From Pseudonocardia terrae (lineage in GTDB: Bacteria; Actinomycetota; Actinomycetes; Mycobacteriales; Pseudonocardiaceae): a DNA stretch of 34,819 nucleotides. The stretch covers positions 1 to 34,819 of the forward strand of contig NZ_JAJTTE010000066.1 in NCBI RefSeq assembly GCF_021343995.1, given 5' to 3'. This document shows, piece by piece, positions 8,001 to 15,790 of the stretch. Within the stretch, counting starts at the first letter, position 1, and each line of letters starts with the position of its first letter. Below the pieces are notes generated by a model. The model was given only the letters and a program-made list of their open reading frames with translations. It made no database searches and was not told where the DNA came from. Position numbers and translations under genes: made by a program.

Positions 8001-8387
8001 ATGACCGTCGAGCTGAACCACACGATCGTCGCGAGCAAGGACAAGGTGGCCGGGGCGAAGTTCCTGGCGGAGCTGCTCGGCCTGCCCGACCCACAGCCGT
8101 TCGGGCCCTTCCAGGTGCTGGCACTGGCCCACGGACTGAGCCTGGACTTCGCCAGCACGGACGAGGAGATCCACCCCCAGCACTACGCCTTCCTCGTCAC
8201 CGAAACCGAGTTCGACGAGATCTTCGCCCGGATCACCGACCAGGACATCCGCTACTGGGCCGAGCCGCACCCGCCGCACGGGGAAGGCACGATCAACACC
8301 CGGGACGGCGGTCGGGGCCTGTACTTCGCCAGCCCGGACGGCCACTACCTCGAGATCCTGACCCGCCCCTACGGCAGCGGCGGCTGA
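8001..8387 (+). CDS. VOC (glyoxalase/bleomycin resistance) superfamily protein
   Basis: A 128-residue single-domain VOC protein with the paired beta-alpha-beta-beta-beta layout: LNHTIVASKDKVAGAKFLAELLGL in the first module, LDFASTDEEIHPQHYAFLV in the middle, and the closing GLYFASPDGHYLEIL, where the Glu of YLEI is a usual metal ligand together with His residues at the module starts. Members include glyoxalases, extradiol dioxygenases and antibiotic-binding proteins. No specific activity can be assigned. ATG 8001 has AGGGGGAAA upstream. The 3' end overlaps the opposing regulator gene by 19 bases. The MerR-type promoter upstream points to induction by a toxic compound or oxidant. Confidence 0.85.
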   Translation: MTVELNHTIVASKDKVAGAKFLAELLGLPDPQPFGPFQVLALAHGLSLDFASTDEEIHPQHYAFLVTETEFDEIFARITDQDIRYWAEPHPPHGEGTINTRDGGRGLYFASPDGHYLEILTRPYGSGG

Positions 8388-9103
8388 GCAGGAACCGACC
8401 GATCCCGGCCGGCCGGCGCTTCCTCGGTCACCGTCACGCAGCACCGGCCGGGGGCCGGATCCAGCCGGGCCCGCAACCCGGGACACCCGAACTCCTCGAG
8501 GAAGGCGGCGACCAGGCTCAGGTTCATCCCGCACACCAGCGCGGGGTGATCACGGGCGAGTGCGTGGAACGGGCAGTTCCCGAGCACCGTCACGGCTCCG
8601 TGCTGCCGCGGCTCGTACCCGTACCGGTCGAGGGCGGCGGCGACGTCACGGGGCGTCGGGGTGGCCGGAGCCCCTCGTTGCCGAGCCTCGGCGCCCAGGC
8701 GGCGCCCGGTCGCCGTCGCGGCGTCCCGGACGGCGTCGAGCACCGGCGTGGCGTCCCGGGCTGCCCCGTCGACGCCCTCGGCGAGGATCTGACCCGCCAG
8801 GTCGTACTGCCGCTGCGGGAGCGTGACCGCGACCTGCCGCGCCGAGCGCCGGTAGAGCTTGGTGGGGCGGCCCGCGCCCGGTCCCCGTCGGCCCGACAGC
8901 CGGCGGAACTCCGTGTCGAGGAGCCCCTCCTCGACGAGTTTGTCGAGGTGGAACTTCGCGGTGTGCCGGGCCAGTCCGACGCCCTCGGCCGCGCCGTCCC
9001 GGCTCACCGGCTCCGCCTGCGCCACCACGTACAGGTACAACGCCCGGCGAGCGGGTTCGGCGAGCGCGCTCACGCCGCTGACCTGCGAGACGAAGTCCTC
9101 CAC
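8369..9103 (-). CDS. HTH transcriptional regulator with Cys-containing sensor domain
   Basis: A regulator of 244 residues from GTG 9103 (an ATG at 9133 would add 10). The N-terminal winged helix reads VSALAEPARRALYLYVV, then VGLARHTAKFHLDKLVEEGLL and FRRLSGRRGPGAGRPTKLYRR. The C-terminal domain holds cysteines in GNCPFHALA, ALVCGMNL and FGCPGL, and a CC pair in GRCCVTV. The layout recalls SufR-like or metal-sensing regulators, and an Fe-S or metal cofactor is inferred. GTG 9103 is preferred because AGAAGG precedes it and the longer form would bury an operator half-site in coding sequence. It is divergent from the ferredoxin reductase, which it probably controls. It is related to the relic at 6563-6912. 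Confidence 0.78.
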   Translation of the reverse strand: MEDFVSQVSGVSALAEPARRALYLYVVAQAEPVSRDGAAEGVGLARHTAKFHLDKLVEEGLLDTEFRRLSGRRGPGAGRPTKLYRRSARQVAVTLPQRQYDLAGQILAEGVDGAARDATPVLDAVRDAATATGRRLGAEARQRGAPATPTPRDVAAALDRYGYEPRQHGAVTVLGNCPFHALARDHPALVCGMNLSLVAAFLEEFGCPGLRARLDPAPGRCCVTVTEEAPAGRDRSVPAQPPLP

Positions 9104-9114
9104 CAGCCCACACC

Positions 9115-9182
9115 TTCTAACGGACACAATCATTGACTCAACAGCGCCGTGCTTCTAAGGTCCACGATAGCGTCCTTTAGAG
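9115..9182. promoter_or_regulatory. operator with three half-sites and ferredoxin reductase promoter
   Basis: Three copies of a TTCTAA-NGGAC-like motif lie between the divergent regulator and reductase genes: TTCTAACGGACA (9115-9126, plus), TTCTAAGGTCCA (9153-9164, plus) and CTCTAAAGGACG (9171-9182, minus). The last two form an inverted pair with a 6-base centre. A promoter reading rightward fits TTGACT (9133-9138), 17 bases, TAAGGT (9156-9161), so its -10 element lies inside the second half-site. Binding there would block the reductase promoter, and site 1 overlaps the ribosome-binding region of the regulator gene. Autoregulation plus repression of the reductase is the simplest reading. Confidence 0.55.
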
Positions 9183-9195
9183 CTCGGGAGGGGTC

Positions 9196-9273
9196 ATGGC
9201 CGCACAGAACATCCCGCCCACCCCGCGGCGGGGACGAGGCTCCGGCACTGCCTCTCGGGCAGGCCGGCGATGA
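9196..9273 (+). CDS. 25-codon upstream ORF coupled to ferredoxin reductase
   Basis: An ATG at 9196 preceded by the strong ribosome-binding site GGGAGGGG opens a 25-codon frame ending at TGA 9271-9273. The stop overlaps the ATG of the reductase (ATGA). The peptide is basic and rich in Arg, Pro, Gly and Thr (PPTPRRGRGSG, then RAGRR) with no membrane segment. The reductase itself has no better ribosome-binding site of its own, so translation of this frame probably feeds the reductase. It could be a leader peptide or the stub of a lost small gene such as a ferredoxin. No ferredoxin cysteine motif is left. Confidence 0.45.
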   Translation: MAAQNIPPTPRRGRGSGTASRAGRR

Positions 9274-10526
9274 GCGGCCCGCGAACCGTCGTGATCGTCG
9301 GCGCCGGGCTGGCCGGCGCGACGGCGGCCGAGGCCCTGCGCACCGGCGGCTTCGACGGCCGGATCACGCTCGTCGGCGCCGAACCGCACCGGCCGTATGA
9401 ACGGCCGCCGCTGTCCAAGGACTACCTGCAGGGTCGCGCCGACCGCGCATCCCTCGACGTGCGACCGGCCCAGTGGTACGTCGACAACCGCATCGAGCTG
9501 CGGCTCGACACCCTCGTGACCAAGGTGCACCGCCACGCCCACGAGCTCGAGACCGCCACCGGCGCCTGGCTGCCCTACGACAAACTGCTGCTCACCACCG
9601 GCGCACGACCACGCCGGCTGCCGGTACCGGGGGCCCGCCTCCCCGGTGTGCACTACCTGCGCACCGTCGACGACACCCGGCAGCTGCGCGCCGCACTCAC
9701 ACCCGGATCCCGCGTCGTGATCATCGGGGGCGGCTGGATCGGGCTCGAGACCGCCGCGGCCGCCCGCGCTGCCGGCGCCGAGGTGACCGTTCTCGAGCAC
9801 GCGGCCCGACCCCTGCAGTCGGTTCTCGGACCGCGACTGGCCGGTGTCTTCGCCGACCTGCACACCGGACACGGTGTTCAGCTGCGGTGCGGGGTCACCG
9901 TCACCGCCATCCGTCCGGCCGGAGGCACCCCGGCGCGGGCGGGCGCGGTCGTCCTCGCCGACGGGACCGAGATCGACGCCGACCTCGTCGTCGTCGGGAT
10001 CGGGGTCGAGCCGGAGGTCGAGCTCGCCCGGTCCTGCGGCCTCGACGTCGACGACGGGATCCTGGTCGACGCCCACCTCGTGTCCTCCGACCGCGACATC
10101 CTCGCGGCAGGCGACGTCGCCAACGCCTTCCACCCGCTGCTGGGCCGGCGGATCCGGGTCGAGCACTGGGCCAACGCGCTGCATCAGCCCGTCGTCGCCG
10201 CGAAGACGATCCTCGGCGAGGACGCCACCTACGACCGGCTGCCCTACTTCTTCACCGACCAGTACGACCTCGGCATGGAGTACACCGGCTGGGTCGACCC
10301 GCAGCAGGAGCACGACGTCGTCGTCCGGGGTGATCTCGCCCGTCGCGAGTTCGTCGCCTTCTGGGTGCTGCGCGGCCGCCTCGCGGCGGCCATGAACGTC
10401 AACCTCTGGGACGTCACCGAGATCGTCGGTGGCCTGATCCGTGACGGCGTTCCGATCGACCCCGCAGCACTCGCCGATCCCGCGGTGCCGCTCGAGCAGG
10501 TCACCCGGAGACGGGCCGCCGGCTGA
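9270..10526 (+). CDS. NAD(P)H:ferredoxin reductase, FAD-dependent
   Basis: A 418-residue flavoprotein of the ferredoxin/rubredoxin reductase type (BphA4/AIFM3-like). An FAD-binding GAGLAG sits at residues 11-16, then the family segment PYERPPLSKDYL. A second Rossmann motif, IIGGGWIGLE, near residue 150 binds NAD(P)H. The FAD-ribityl motif ILAAGDVANAF lies near residue 278, followed by RVEHWANALHQ, characteristic of this family. The C-terminal dimer-like domain includes YFFTDQYDLGMEY. These enzymes move electrons from NAD(P)H to a ferredoxin that serves a P450 or a Rieske oxygenase. None of those partners is in the window. The start overlaps the small upstream frame (ATGA). The 3' end overlaps the opposing hydrolase by 26 bases. 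Confidence 0.92.
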   Translation: MSGPRTVVIVGAGLAGATAAEALRTGGFDGRITLVGAEPHRPYERPPLSKDYLQGRADRASLDVRPAQWYVDNRIELRLDTLVTKVHRHAHELETATGAWLPYDKLLLTTGARPRRLPVPGARLPGVHYLRTVDDTRQLRAALTPGSRVVIIGGGWIGLETAAAARAAGAEVTVLEHAARPLQSVLGPRLAGVFADLHTGHGVQLRCGVTVTAIRPAGGTPARAGAVVLADGTEIDADLVVVGIGVEPEVELARSCGLDVDDGILVDAHLVSSDRDILAAGDVANAFHPLLGRRIRVEHWANALHQPVVAAKTILGEDATYDRLPYFFTDQYDLGMEYTGWVDPQQEHDVVVRGDLARREFVAFWVLRGRLAAAMNVNLWDVTEIVGGLIRDGVPIDPAALADPAVPLEQVTRRRAAG

Positions 10527-11286
10527 GGCACGTCGCGGGGTCGTCGACCAGCCGTGAGCGGACCACGGGCCAGGCCGGCGACAGCGGGTCGATCAAAGCG
10601 AAATGCCCCGCTCCGGGCACGACGACGACCTCGGTCCCCGGGTGCGCATCCGCGTACCGGCGGGCCTGGTCCGGCGGCACGATCCGGTCCCGCTCGCCGT
10701 GGACGATCGTCGGCGCGGACCCGATGGGGCCCAGCCGGATCGGGTCGAGGTCGGGACGGGTGTCCGGGTCGGCGCCCAGGAAGGCCGCCACCGCACCGTC
10801 GCCCAACCCGGCCCGACGAGCCGCGACCAGGTCGGCCACCGGCGCGAGCGCGACGGTGGCGACCAGCCCGGGAGGCGGTCCCGACGCCGCGGCCCACAAG
10901 GCGAGGTGCCCGCCGGCGGAATGGCCCGCGACGACGATCGGGCCGCCGACCTCCGCCGCGAGCGCCAGGGCAGCCCGGATGTCGGTCGTCGAGGCGTCGG
11001 GGTCGCCCGGCACCCGGCGGTACTCCACGGAGACCACCGTCCGGCCCTCGTCGCGCAGCGCCGAGGCGAACGGCCGCAGGTGCGTCCGGTCGTAGGCGGG
11101 CCGCCAGAAGCCGCCGTGGACCAGGCACAGCACCGGGCGCCGGGCGGCCCCGGTCCCGCCGCGGTAGATCTCGACCAGCTGGTCGGGATCATCGCCGTAC
11201 ATCCGGACCTCGTCCGGCTCGGGCGCGGCCCGGGTCAGCACCGAACGGTCCTCCCCGCCGGCGGCGGCGTCGTGGTCGTCGATCAC
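10501..11286 (-). CDS. alpha/beta hydrolase (kynurenine formamidase/esterase-like)
   Basis: A 261-residue alpha/beta hydrolase. The oxyanion-hole motif LVHGGFW (HGG) lies near residue 52, the nucleophile elbow GHSAGGHLALW near residue 113, a catalytic Asp probably in HGERDRIVP, and the catalytic His in GAGHFALIDP. The HGG plus GHSAGG pair is typical of the hormone-sensitive-lipase and kynurenine-formamidase group, which cleaves esters or arylformamides. I placed the start at GTG 11286 (IDDHDAAAGGED); GGAG lies about six bases upstream, and anything longer would run through the preceding small gene. That 72-aa gene ends 29 bases upstream, so the two probably form an operon. Substrate unknown. 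Confidence 0.82.
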   Translation of the reverse strand: MIDDHDAAAGGEDRSVLTRAAPEPDEVRMYGDDPDQLVEIYRGGTGAARRPVLCLVHGGFWRPAYDRTHLRPFASALRDEGRTVVSVEYRRVPGDPDASTTDIRAALALAAEVGGPIVVAGHSAGGHLALWAAASGPPPGLVATVALAPVADLVAARRAGLGDGAVAAFLGADPDTRPDLDPIRLGPIGSAPTIVHGERDRIVPPDQARRYADAHPGTEVVVVPGAGHFALIDPLSPAWPVVRSRLVDDPATCLSRRPVSG

Positions 11287-11315
11287 CAGGTACTCCGTCC
11301 GGTGCCGGAGTTCGC

Positions 11316-11534
11316 CTACTCGGCGCTGGGGGTGCCCTGCGTGCGGAACGCAAGGTAGTCGCCGAGGGTCAGCGCGTCTCCGTCGAGGATCAGGACATCG
11401 CCCTCGGCCATCGAGAACGGCTCGGCGTCGATCTCCTGGACGGTGCCGTCGTCGTGACGGACTGCCTCGAACCGGAGCTCGCGGACCCCGTCCGAGGTCA
11501 GCAGGTGGGCGGTGCGCTCGGGAAGGGCTGGCAT
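11316..11534 (-). CDS. small hypothetical protein (72 aa)
   Basis: A 72-residue acidic protein directly upstream of the alpha/beta hydrolase on the same strand. Its segments LRFEAVRHDDGTVQEIDAEPF, AEGDVLILDGDALTLGDYL and FRTQGTPSAE look like a short all-beta fold with a loop carrying acidic residues. The regular hydrophobic alternation (VLILDGDAL) supports real coding. I do not recognise the family. Closeness to the hydrolase, 29 bases with no promoter visible between, suggests co-transcription and perhaps a shared substrate. Confidence 0.5.
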   Translation of the reverse strand: MPALPERTAHLLTSDGVRELRFEAVRHDDGTVQEIDAEPFSMAEGDVLILDGDALTLGDYLAFRTQGTPSAE

Positions 11535-11711
11535 CCCCGGGGCGTACCCGCGTCACCCGATGTCACTCGGCTACGCCGACCCCGCGCGGTGGCCGGCGGT
11601 TCACCTGCGTCGGGCGATGCCGGAGAGGACCAGAGCCGGAGCATCGGGCGCCGCCCGGGCGCCGTGCAGGCGGCGACGCCTCACCGATCTCCTCAGCGGT
11701 AGGAGCGACCC

Positions 11712-12951
11712 ATGGGAGCCACGGCCTCGGCCGACGCCGGCCGGACCGAGATCCGTCCGTTCACGATCGACGTGCCCGAGGAGCAGCTCACCGACCTGCG
11801 CAGACGCATCGTCGCGACGAAATGGCCCGACCAGGAACCCGACGCCTCGCAGGGCGTGCGGCTCGAGACGATCCAGGCACTCGCCGACTACCGGGCGACC
11901 GGGTACGACTGGCGCCGGTTCGAGGAGCGGTTCGCCGCCCTTCCGCCTTCGTCACCGAGATCGACGGCGTGGACATCCACTTCCTCCACGTCCGCTCCGC
12001 CCACGAGGATGCCCTGCCGCTCGTCGTCACGCACGGGTGGCCGGGCTCGACGGTCGAGCAGCTGAAGATCATCGACCCGCTCACCCGGCCGACCGACCAC
12101 GGCGCGAGCGCCTCGGACGCGTTCCACCCCGTGATCCCGTCCCTGCCCGGCTACGGCTTCTCCGGGAAGCCGACCGAGACCGGCTGGGACCCGGTCCGCA
12201 TCGCGCGCGCCTGGATCGAGCTGATGCACCGCCTCGGCTACACGCGCTACGTCGCGCAGGGCGGTGACCGGGGCAACTCGGTCACGGAGCAGATGGCCCT
12301 GGCCAAGCCCGCGGGGCTGCTCGGACCCGTCCTGTACTTCGTCGACGCCGACGGCCGCATCCGCCACCACCACTTCGGCGAGGAGGACTACGAACGGTCG
12401 GAACGGGTGATCCAGCAGCTGCTCGCCGAGGCGGGACGCGACGACGTCGATCGGGACCTCGTGTCCGTCGAGCCCGGCGGCGTGTTCCTCGCTGCGGATT
12501 GGACGACTCTCCGTTCGCCGGAGACCTACGTCGGCTACGCCCGGGCCACCGGCTTCGCCTCGCCGACCAGCGTCGCCCCGGACCGGAGCAGGGCCTACGA
12601 CACGCCCTCCCGGCTCGCCCTCAACCAGTGGGCGCTCGCGGGCGAGTGGACGGTGGGAGACCAGATCACGACGCTCGACGAACCCGGCGGACGGATCGTG
12701 CACCGCTTCCACGGGAGGGACCTCAACCTCGTGCTCGGGGGGGCGGCGTGCCGGTGCGCTTCCGGGTGCGGGTCGACGGGGCGCCGCCGGAGGGGGTCGC
12801 CCGGCTCGACATCGACGAGCGGGACGAGGGCACGATCGACGAGGAGCGGCTCCACCAGCTCATCCGTCAGGACGGCCCGATCGCCGACCGCACCGCCGAG
12901 ATCACCTTCCTCGACGCCGGCGCCCAGGCCTACGTGTTCACCTTCGGCTAG
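11712..12951 (+). pseudogene. chimeric relic: epoxide hydrolase N-part fused to DipZ-like C-part
   Basis: The gene opens at ATG 11712 with the epoxide hydrolase N-terminal domain (IRPFTIDVPEEQLTDLRRRI, KWPDQ, DYRATGYDWRRFEER). A missing base near 11943 shifts the frame. It continues FVTEIDGVDIHFLHVRS, HGWPGSTVEQLK, SLPGYGFSGKP and the nucleophile region QGGDRGNSVTEQMAL, where the usual GGDWG has Arg for Trp. At about 12335 the sequence changes family without a break in frame: VDADGRIRHHHFGEEDYERSE, ADWTTLRSPETYVGYAR, LNQWALAGEWTV and the end ITFLDAGAQAYVFTFG belong to the C-terminal half of DipZ/TlpA-like thiol-disulfide proteins. A second frameshift sits at a run of seven G (12737-12743). 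The hydrolase acid and His and the thioredoxin CxxC are all absent. Confidence 0.78.
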
Positions 12952-13185
12952 CGACCCGCGACCGACGAATTCCGATCACGTCTTCGCAGAGCGACCGAAA
13001 AGCGAATGAGAACCTCCGCGGTCGTTCCCGCGAGCCCTTTCGACAATCGACAGAATCGGTAACCTCTGCCGTTCCGTGATAGAGCGGGAGCAGCCGAGGG
13101 CGGCCCTGCTCGACAGGCGCATGCCCGGACCGCCGTGGCGGCCCGGCCCACACTCCGGCCGGGCTGGGTCCGCACTCCGGCGGTG

Positions 13186-13479
13186 TTAGGCGAGCGTGCG
13201 CGGCTGCACGCGAACCCAGCTCCCACCTGCGTCGATGTAGTCCGCGGTGTCGTCGTCGAGCCAGACCCCGCCCGTGGCGAGGTAGCGGAAGCGGTGTGCG
13301 CCGGGCGGAAGGACGACCGACACGCTACGGGTGCCGTTGCGGCGGCGGACCAGCTCGTGGCGGCCCGGCTCCCAGGAGTTGAAATCGCCCACCACGCTCA
13401 CCTGCCCGACCGGTTCGTGTCCGGGCAGGCTGAACGTCACACGATTCTTGCCGCCGAACAGCGGAGCGCGCCTCAGCAT
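13186..13479 (-). CDS. isoamylase early-set (CBM48-like) domain protein
   Basis: A 97-residue single-domain protein with the immunoglobulin-like early-set fold of CBM48/AMPK glycogen-binding modules. Visible are VTFSLPGHEPVGQVSVVGDFNSWEPGRHEL, with the key VGDFNSW signature, then RSVSVVLPPGAHRFRYLATGGVWLDDD, with the FRYL strand, and a short tail. Such stand-alone modules occur widely in actinobacteria and may bind glycogen or other alpha-glucans; no catalytic domain is attached. ATG 13479 has an excellent GGGAGG site. It is the only intact-looking gene in the 11.7-17.9 kb decayed stretch. Confidence 0.88.
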   Translation of the reverse strand: MLRRAPLFGGKNRVTFSLPGHEPVGQVSVVGDFNSWEPGRHELVRRRNGTRSVSVVLPPGAHRFRYLATGGVWLDDDTADYIDAGGSWVRVQPRTLA

Positions 13480-13639
13480 TCCGACCTCCCATGCAGAACA
13501 ACCCCGGGAACCCTAGAGACGACGCGCCTCCGGCGGTGCGAGCGACACACGCCGCCCCGGTAAACATCACGCGTCCGGCGGCATCGCCGCGCTGCCGTCG
13601 CCCGCGCGGCATCGCCCGCGCCGCCGTCGGCCGGCGCGA

Positions 13640-14410
13640 TCATACGTTCCCGGTCGCCGTCGCCGGAGCGGTGGGCGCCGGCACGGATGCGCCCGTGAGG
13701 AAGCTCCACATCAGCCCGGCGGCCGAGGGCGGCCACGTGTGCCCGGACGACGGGTAGACGACCAGCTCGACGGACGTGCCGTCCGCGCAGCCCGTCCAGC
13801 GGCTGACGGTCGCACCCCCCGACGCCGACCGTTCCGGTGCGGCGACGCACCGGTCCTGGCCGCGGAGGTCGGCGACCGCCGTCTGGACGCCGACGGTCGG
13901 CGGGTGCGCCCGTGGAGCGCCCGCGAACGGCAGGATCGTGTCCCGCCCGCCGGCCGCCAGCAGGAACGGATGCGGGTGGTCGTCGCCCGGGCACGCGGTG
14001 AGCGGCACCGCCCCCTTACGTGGCGACGCCCGCGTACCGGGCGGGATCGGCACACAGGACGCTGTAGGCGAGCTTGCCACCGTTGCTGTAGCCCGCCAGG
14101 TAGATCCGCGAAGGGTCGATCGGCAGGTCCCGCACCGACGTCGCGGCGACCGCCGCGACGAACGCGGTGTCCGGAGGACGTTGCCGGCCGGCCAGGCCGC
14201 AGCATCCGGCGCCGGCGTTCCAGGACCGGCCGACGCCGTCGGGGTAGGCCAGCACCGCTCGCCCGCTCCGGGCCAGCGGCAGGAACCCGGTGGTGCGCAG
14301 GGCCGTCCAGCCGCCCTCGCCGCGGCCCGCGAGCACGATCAGCAGCGGGAGGCGAGCCTCGGCGAAGGCGTGCGCGGGGGTGACCGTGCGGAACGTGCGC
14401 GCCGTCCCGA
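13640..14410 (-). pseudogene. polyhydroxybutyrate depolymerase-like esterase, frameshifted and 5'-truncated
   Basis: The minus strand encodes an LpqC/PHB-depolymerase-like alpha/beta hydrolase in two frames. The upstream part reads RTFRTVTPAHAFAEARLPLL, then VLAYPDGVGRSWNAGAGCC and the nucleophile motif YLAGYSNGGKLAYS. An extra base at about 14018 then creates a TAA. The second frame resumes with GAVPLTACPGDDHP, FLLAAGGRDTILPF (acid residue) and the catalytic His in YPSSGHTWP. The secretion signal expected at the N-terminus is absent: the homologous sequence stops at about 14410, where a gene on the other strand begins. The loss of the 5' end plus the frameshift indicate an inactive gene. Confidence 0.72.
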
Positions 14411-14411
14411 G

Positions 14412-15761
14412 GTGCCGGTCGGGGCCCGCGTCCTGCTCGACATCGACGACCCGCTGACCTTCGCGGTCACCCACCTGGCCGTGATCGCGGCCGGGCGCAG
14501 CAGCGCCCCCGTGAACCCGTCAGGTCCGCCCGCGGAGACGGCCCGGGCCCGCGCCGCGCTCGATCCGGCCCTCGTGCTCACCGACCGCGAGCGGCGGCCC
14601 GGTATCCGGAACCGCGTCGACAGCCTCGGCGATCGGCTCTACACGATAGACGCGCTCCTCGACGGGCTCCTCGACGGTGCGCCCGCGACGAGCCGGCCTG
14701 CGCCGATCGCGGAGCCGGGTTCGGCCGTACTCCTCACCTCCGGGTCGACCGGCACGCCGAAGACGGTCGAGCTGTCCGAACAGCAGCTGCTGCACGTGGC
14801 CTCCTGCATCGCCGCGCACCATCGGCTCACCGGGGCCGACCGCGGCTACTGCCCGCTGCCCCTGTTCCACGTCAACGCCCAGGTGGTCGGGCTGCTCGCC
14901 ACCCTCGTCGCCGGCGGCGAGCTGGTGCTCGACCGCCGGTTCCGGCGCACCGGTTTGTGGCAGCTGGTCGCCGAGCGGGACGTCACGTGGGTCAACGCGG
15001 TCCCGGCGATCCTGGCGATCCTCGCCCGTGACCCGGATCCGCCCCACGTCCCGTCGTCGCTGCGGTTCGTGCGTTCGGCCTCCGCCCCGCTGCCCGCCCC
15101 GATCCGTGCCCTCTTCCGGGCCTGTACCGGCCTGCCGGTGGTGGAGAGCTACGGCATGACCGAGGCGGCCAGCCAGATCACCGCGACGCCGGTGGACGAG
15201 AACGGCCCGGACGGATCGGCGGGGCGCCCCGTCGGCGTGCAGGTCCGGATCACCGACGAGGCGGGCCGGCCGCTCCCGCCGGGCACGGTCGGACGGGTAC
15301 GGATCCGCGGAGCGGGCGTGATCACGTCCTACGGTGGCGGCGCGGCGGCGGACCGCTTCGACGCCGGCGGCTGGCTCGACACCGGCGACCTCGGTCGCCT
15401 CGACGCCGACGGCTTCCTGCACCTGGCGGGCCGCGCCGACGACGTGGTCAACCGGGGCGGCGAACTCGTGCACCCGCAGGAGGTCGAGGCGGTCCTGCTC
15501 GGCGAGCCCGACGTCGCCGAGGCCGTCGTCGTCGGCCGGCCGCACGACGTACTCGGCGCGGTGCCCGTCGCCTACGTCCGCCCCGGTGCGGACGCGGCGG
15601 CGGGCCTGGTCGAGCGGCTCGCGGCGCGTTGCGCGGACGAGCTCGCGCCGTTCAAGCGACCGACGGAGATCCGGCTGGTCGACGCGTTCCCGAAGGGCCC
15701 GACCGGGAAGGTGCGGCGGGTCGAGGTCCGCCGGCTGCTGGACGAGCAGCCCGTCGGGTGA
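14412..15761 (+). pseudogene. AMP-binding acyl-CoA synthetase, missing its N-terminus
   Basis: About 449 codons of an ANL-family acyl-CoA (oxalate-CoA-like) ligase. The P-loop motif LLTSGSTGTPK lies near residue 110, then PLPLFHVNAQVVG, the SYGMTEAASQ motif, GWLDTGDLGRLDADGFLHLAGRADD, and the catalytic-lysine tail PKGPTGKVRR near residue 437. All core motifs are intact. The first 50 or so residues, which normally precede ARVLLDIDDPLTF, are missing, because the sequence upstream is the truncated esterase on the other strand. A GTG at 14412 could still start translation, but no ribosome-binding site is seen. Downstream, 29 bases on, lies the acyltransferase. I call it a pseudogene because of the lost 5' end; residual function cannot be excluded. 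Confidence 0.7.
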
Positions 15762-15790
15762 GGGCGGCATCGTCCCGTCCCCCTGCACCG

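Noticed and set aside
6224..9136. A single open frame of about 970 codons on the plus strand
   Set aside because: It crosses the nitroreductase antisense, two relics, the VOC gene out of frame and the regulator antisense. Only pieces of it carry family motifs. High GC makes stops rare in such frames.
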